Below, piece after piece: positions 63,172 through 64,000 of a stretch of DNA of 64,000 nucleotides; position 1 is the first letter of the stretch, and the number at the start of each line of letters is the position of its first letter. Source of the stretch: Gammaproteobacteria bacterium (lineage in GTDB: Bacteria > Pseudomonadota > Gammaproteobacteria > UBA4575). The stretch is from assembly GCA_033344735.1 (NCBI GenBank), contig JAWPMW010000001.1, positions 2,052,171-2,116,170 on the forward strand, given 5' to 3'. The notes beneath the pieces were generated by a model. That model was not told the DNA's origin, did no database searches, and saw only the letters and a program-made list of their open reading frames with translations. A program made the translations under genes and the position numbers.

Positions 63172-64000
63172 ATGAAAGAAGGCAATCCAAAAGCAATATA
63201 CCTAAAAGATTATCACCAACCAGATTATTTAATTAATAAGGTCGATTTATGTTTTGAGCTCTTTGATGAAAAAACCTTAGTTCATGCAGAGTTGCATATA
63301 CATTCCAATCAGAGTGCGTCTAACAAAAAACACTTAGTATTACATGGTGAACAGTTAAAGCTGATACATGTAAAGATCGATGATAATCAGCTATCAGATC
63401 AAGAATTTTCGGTAAGTCCAGAAGAGTTGACTATACAAAATGTTCCTGACCAATTTGTACTGTCTACATTGGTCGAGATAGATCCTGCTCAAAATACAGC
63501 CCTTGAAGGGCTGTATTTATCATCTGGCAACTACTGTACTCAATGTGAAGCAGAAGGATTCAGAAAAATCACCTATTACTTAGATCGTCCAGATGTAATG
63601 GCAATCTTTTCAGTTCGCATCGAAGCAGATCAGTCAAAAATACCTGTGATGCTCTCTAATGGAAATAGAATCTCCGAGGGTAAATTAGATAATGGGCGAC
63701 ATTTTGCCCAATGGCATGACCCATACCCAAAACCATCCTATCTGTTCGCATTAGTCGCTGGTGACTTGTCATGTTGTAGCGATGAGTTCACTACTAAAAG
63801 TGGTCGTAATGTGAGCTTAGAAATTTATACTGAATCTCACAATGCAGATAAATGCGATCATGCAATAGCCTCATTGAAGAAGGCAATGCAATGGGATGAA
63901 AGTACATTCAATCTTGAATATGACCTTGATACTTACATGATTGTTGCTGTTGATGATTTCAATATGGGCGCGATGGAAAACAAAGGCCTGAATGTATTTA
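63172..64000 (+). CDS. pepN: Aminopeptidase N (PepN), 5' part, cut by window edge
   Basis: The first 276 residues from ATG 63172. M1 family N-terminal domain with the E. coli-type E-A-E-G-F-R-K-I-T-Y-Y-L-D-R-P-D-V segment near 125 and G-A-M-E-N (substrate-binding exopeptidase motif) at ~267-271. The zinc motif H-E-x-x-H lies beyond the right edge. Divergent from trhO. Confidence 0.93.
   Translation, partial: MKEGNPKAIYLKDYHQPDYLINKVDLCFELFDEKTLVHAELHIHSNQSASNKKHLVLHGEQLKLIHVKIDDNQLSDQEFSVSPEELTIQNVPDQFVLSTLVEIDPAQNTALEGLYLSSGNYCTQCEAEGFRKITYYLDRPDVMAIFSVRIEADQSKIPVMLSNGNRISEGKLDNGRHFAQWHDPYPKPSYLFALVAGDLSCCSDEFTTKSGRNVSLEIYTESHNADKCDHAIASLKKAMQWDESTFNLEYDLDTYMIVAVDDFNMGAMENKGLNVF

Overview
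This 64 kb window is AT-rich chromosomal DNA of a free-living gammaproteobacterium. That reading rests on close resemblance to gammaproteobacterial TatD, OxyR, FNR, TrhO, PepN and YjgN, and on the gene style (short intergenic gaps, Shine-Dalgarno sites, Rho-independent terminators). I see no rRNA, tRNA, CRISPR array, transposase, integrase or phage gene, so this looks like core or accessory chromosome rather than an island. The metabolic flavour is aerobic, probably sulfur-oxidising and possibly marine: a SoeABC-type sulfite dehydrogenase, a YeiH-type putative sulfate/sulfite exporter, a 3-mercaptopyruvate-type sulfurtransferase, a PPi-dependent phosphofructokinase, a Fae-like protein and an AlkB-like membrane hydroxylase. 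The genus cannot be named from the sequence alone.

Layout. 1-4.0 kb (minus): RND efflux adaptor cut by the window edge, ArsS radical SAM protein, and a TVP38-flavoprotein disulfide reductase fusion. 4-8.7 kb (plus): FAH-family hydrolase, YjgN-like membrane protein, M48 protease, MATE pump. 8.7-15.6 kb: a possible sRNA, DUF454 protein, OxyR, ApbE, YeiH-family exporter with a tiny membrane protein behind it, a USP-like protein, a Fae-like protein and a DUF3617 protein. 15.6-20 kb: SixA, exported FGE-family protein, PQQ-type sugar dehydrogenase, ferredoxin-NADP reductase, DUF4126. 20.3-24.9 kb: soeABC. 25-32.3 kb: Rieske ferredoxin, a four-cysteine protein with a uracil-DNA-glycosylase-family gene, AI-2E transporter, a 33-residue membrane peptide, ChrA, FkbM methyltransferase. 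32.4-41.5 kb: CbbQ/NorQ-type AAA+ ATPase, solitary acetolactate synthase large subunit, MsrA, an inverted-repeat-rich gap, YkgJ, DUF900 hydrolase, YedK, MtfA, DUF481. 41.9-49 kb: type III glutamine synthetase, two GST-like paralogues, FNR, AlkB-like hydroxylase, OmpW. 49-64 kb: GalT-like transferase, retropepsin-like protease, PPi-PFK, adenylate kinase, metallophosphoesterase, cupin, ferredoxin-reductase fusion with a second four-cysteine protein, sulfurtransferase, GGDEF/EAL protein, Nudix hydrolase, BolA, TatD, TrhO and the start of PepN.

How it works together. The clearest regulatory unit is at 45.5-49.1 kb: a true FNR (four cluster cysteines, E-T-V-S-R recognition helix) is encoded between FNR-box-like sites placed in front of fnr itself, in front of ompW, and twice in front of the AlkB-like gene. 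The clearest candidate for something undescribed is a pair of small paralogous proteins (26243-26692 and 56721-57128) that share an exact C-x12-C-x15-C-x8-C cysteine spacing. One overlaps by 4 nt a [2Fe-2S]-FAD reductase gene; the other starts an operon close to a Rieske ferredoxin gene. They are probably metal- or Fe-S-binding electron-transfer accessories of unknown function.
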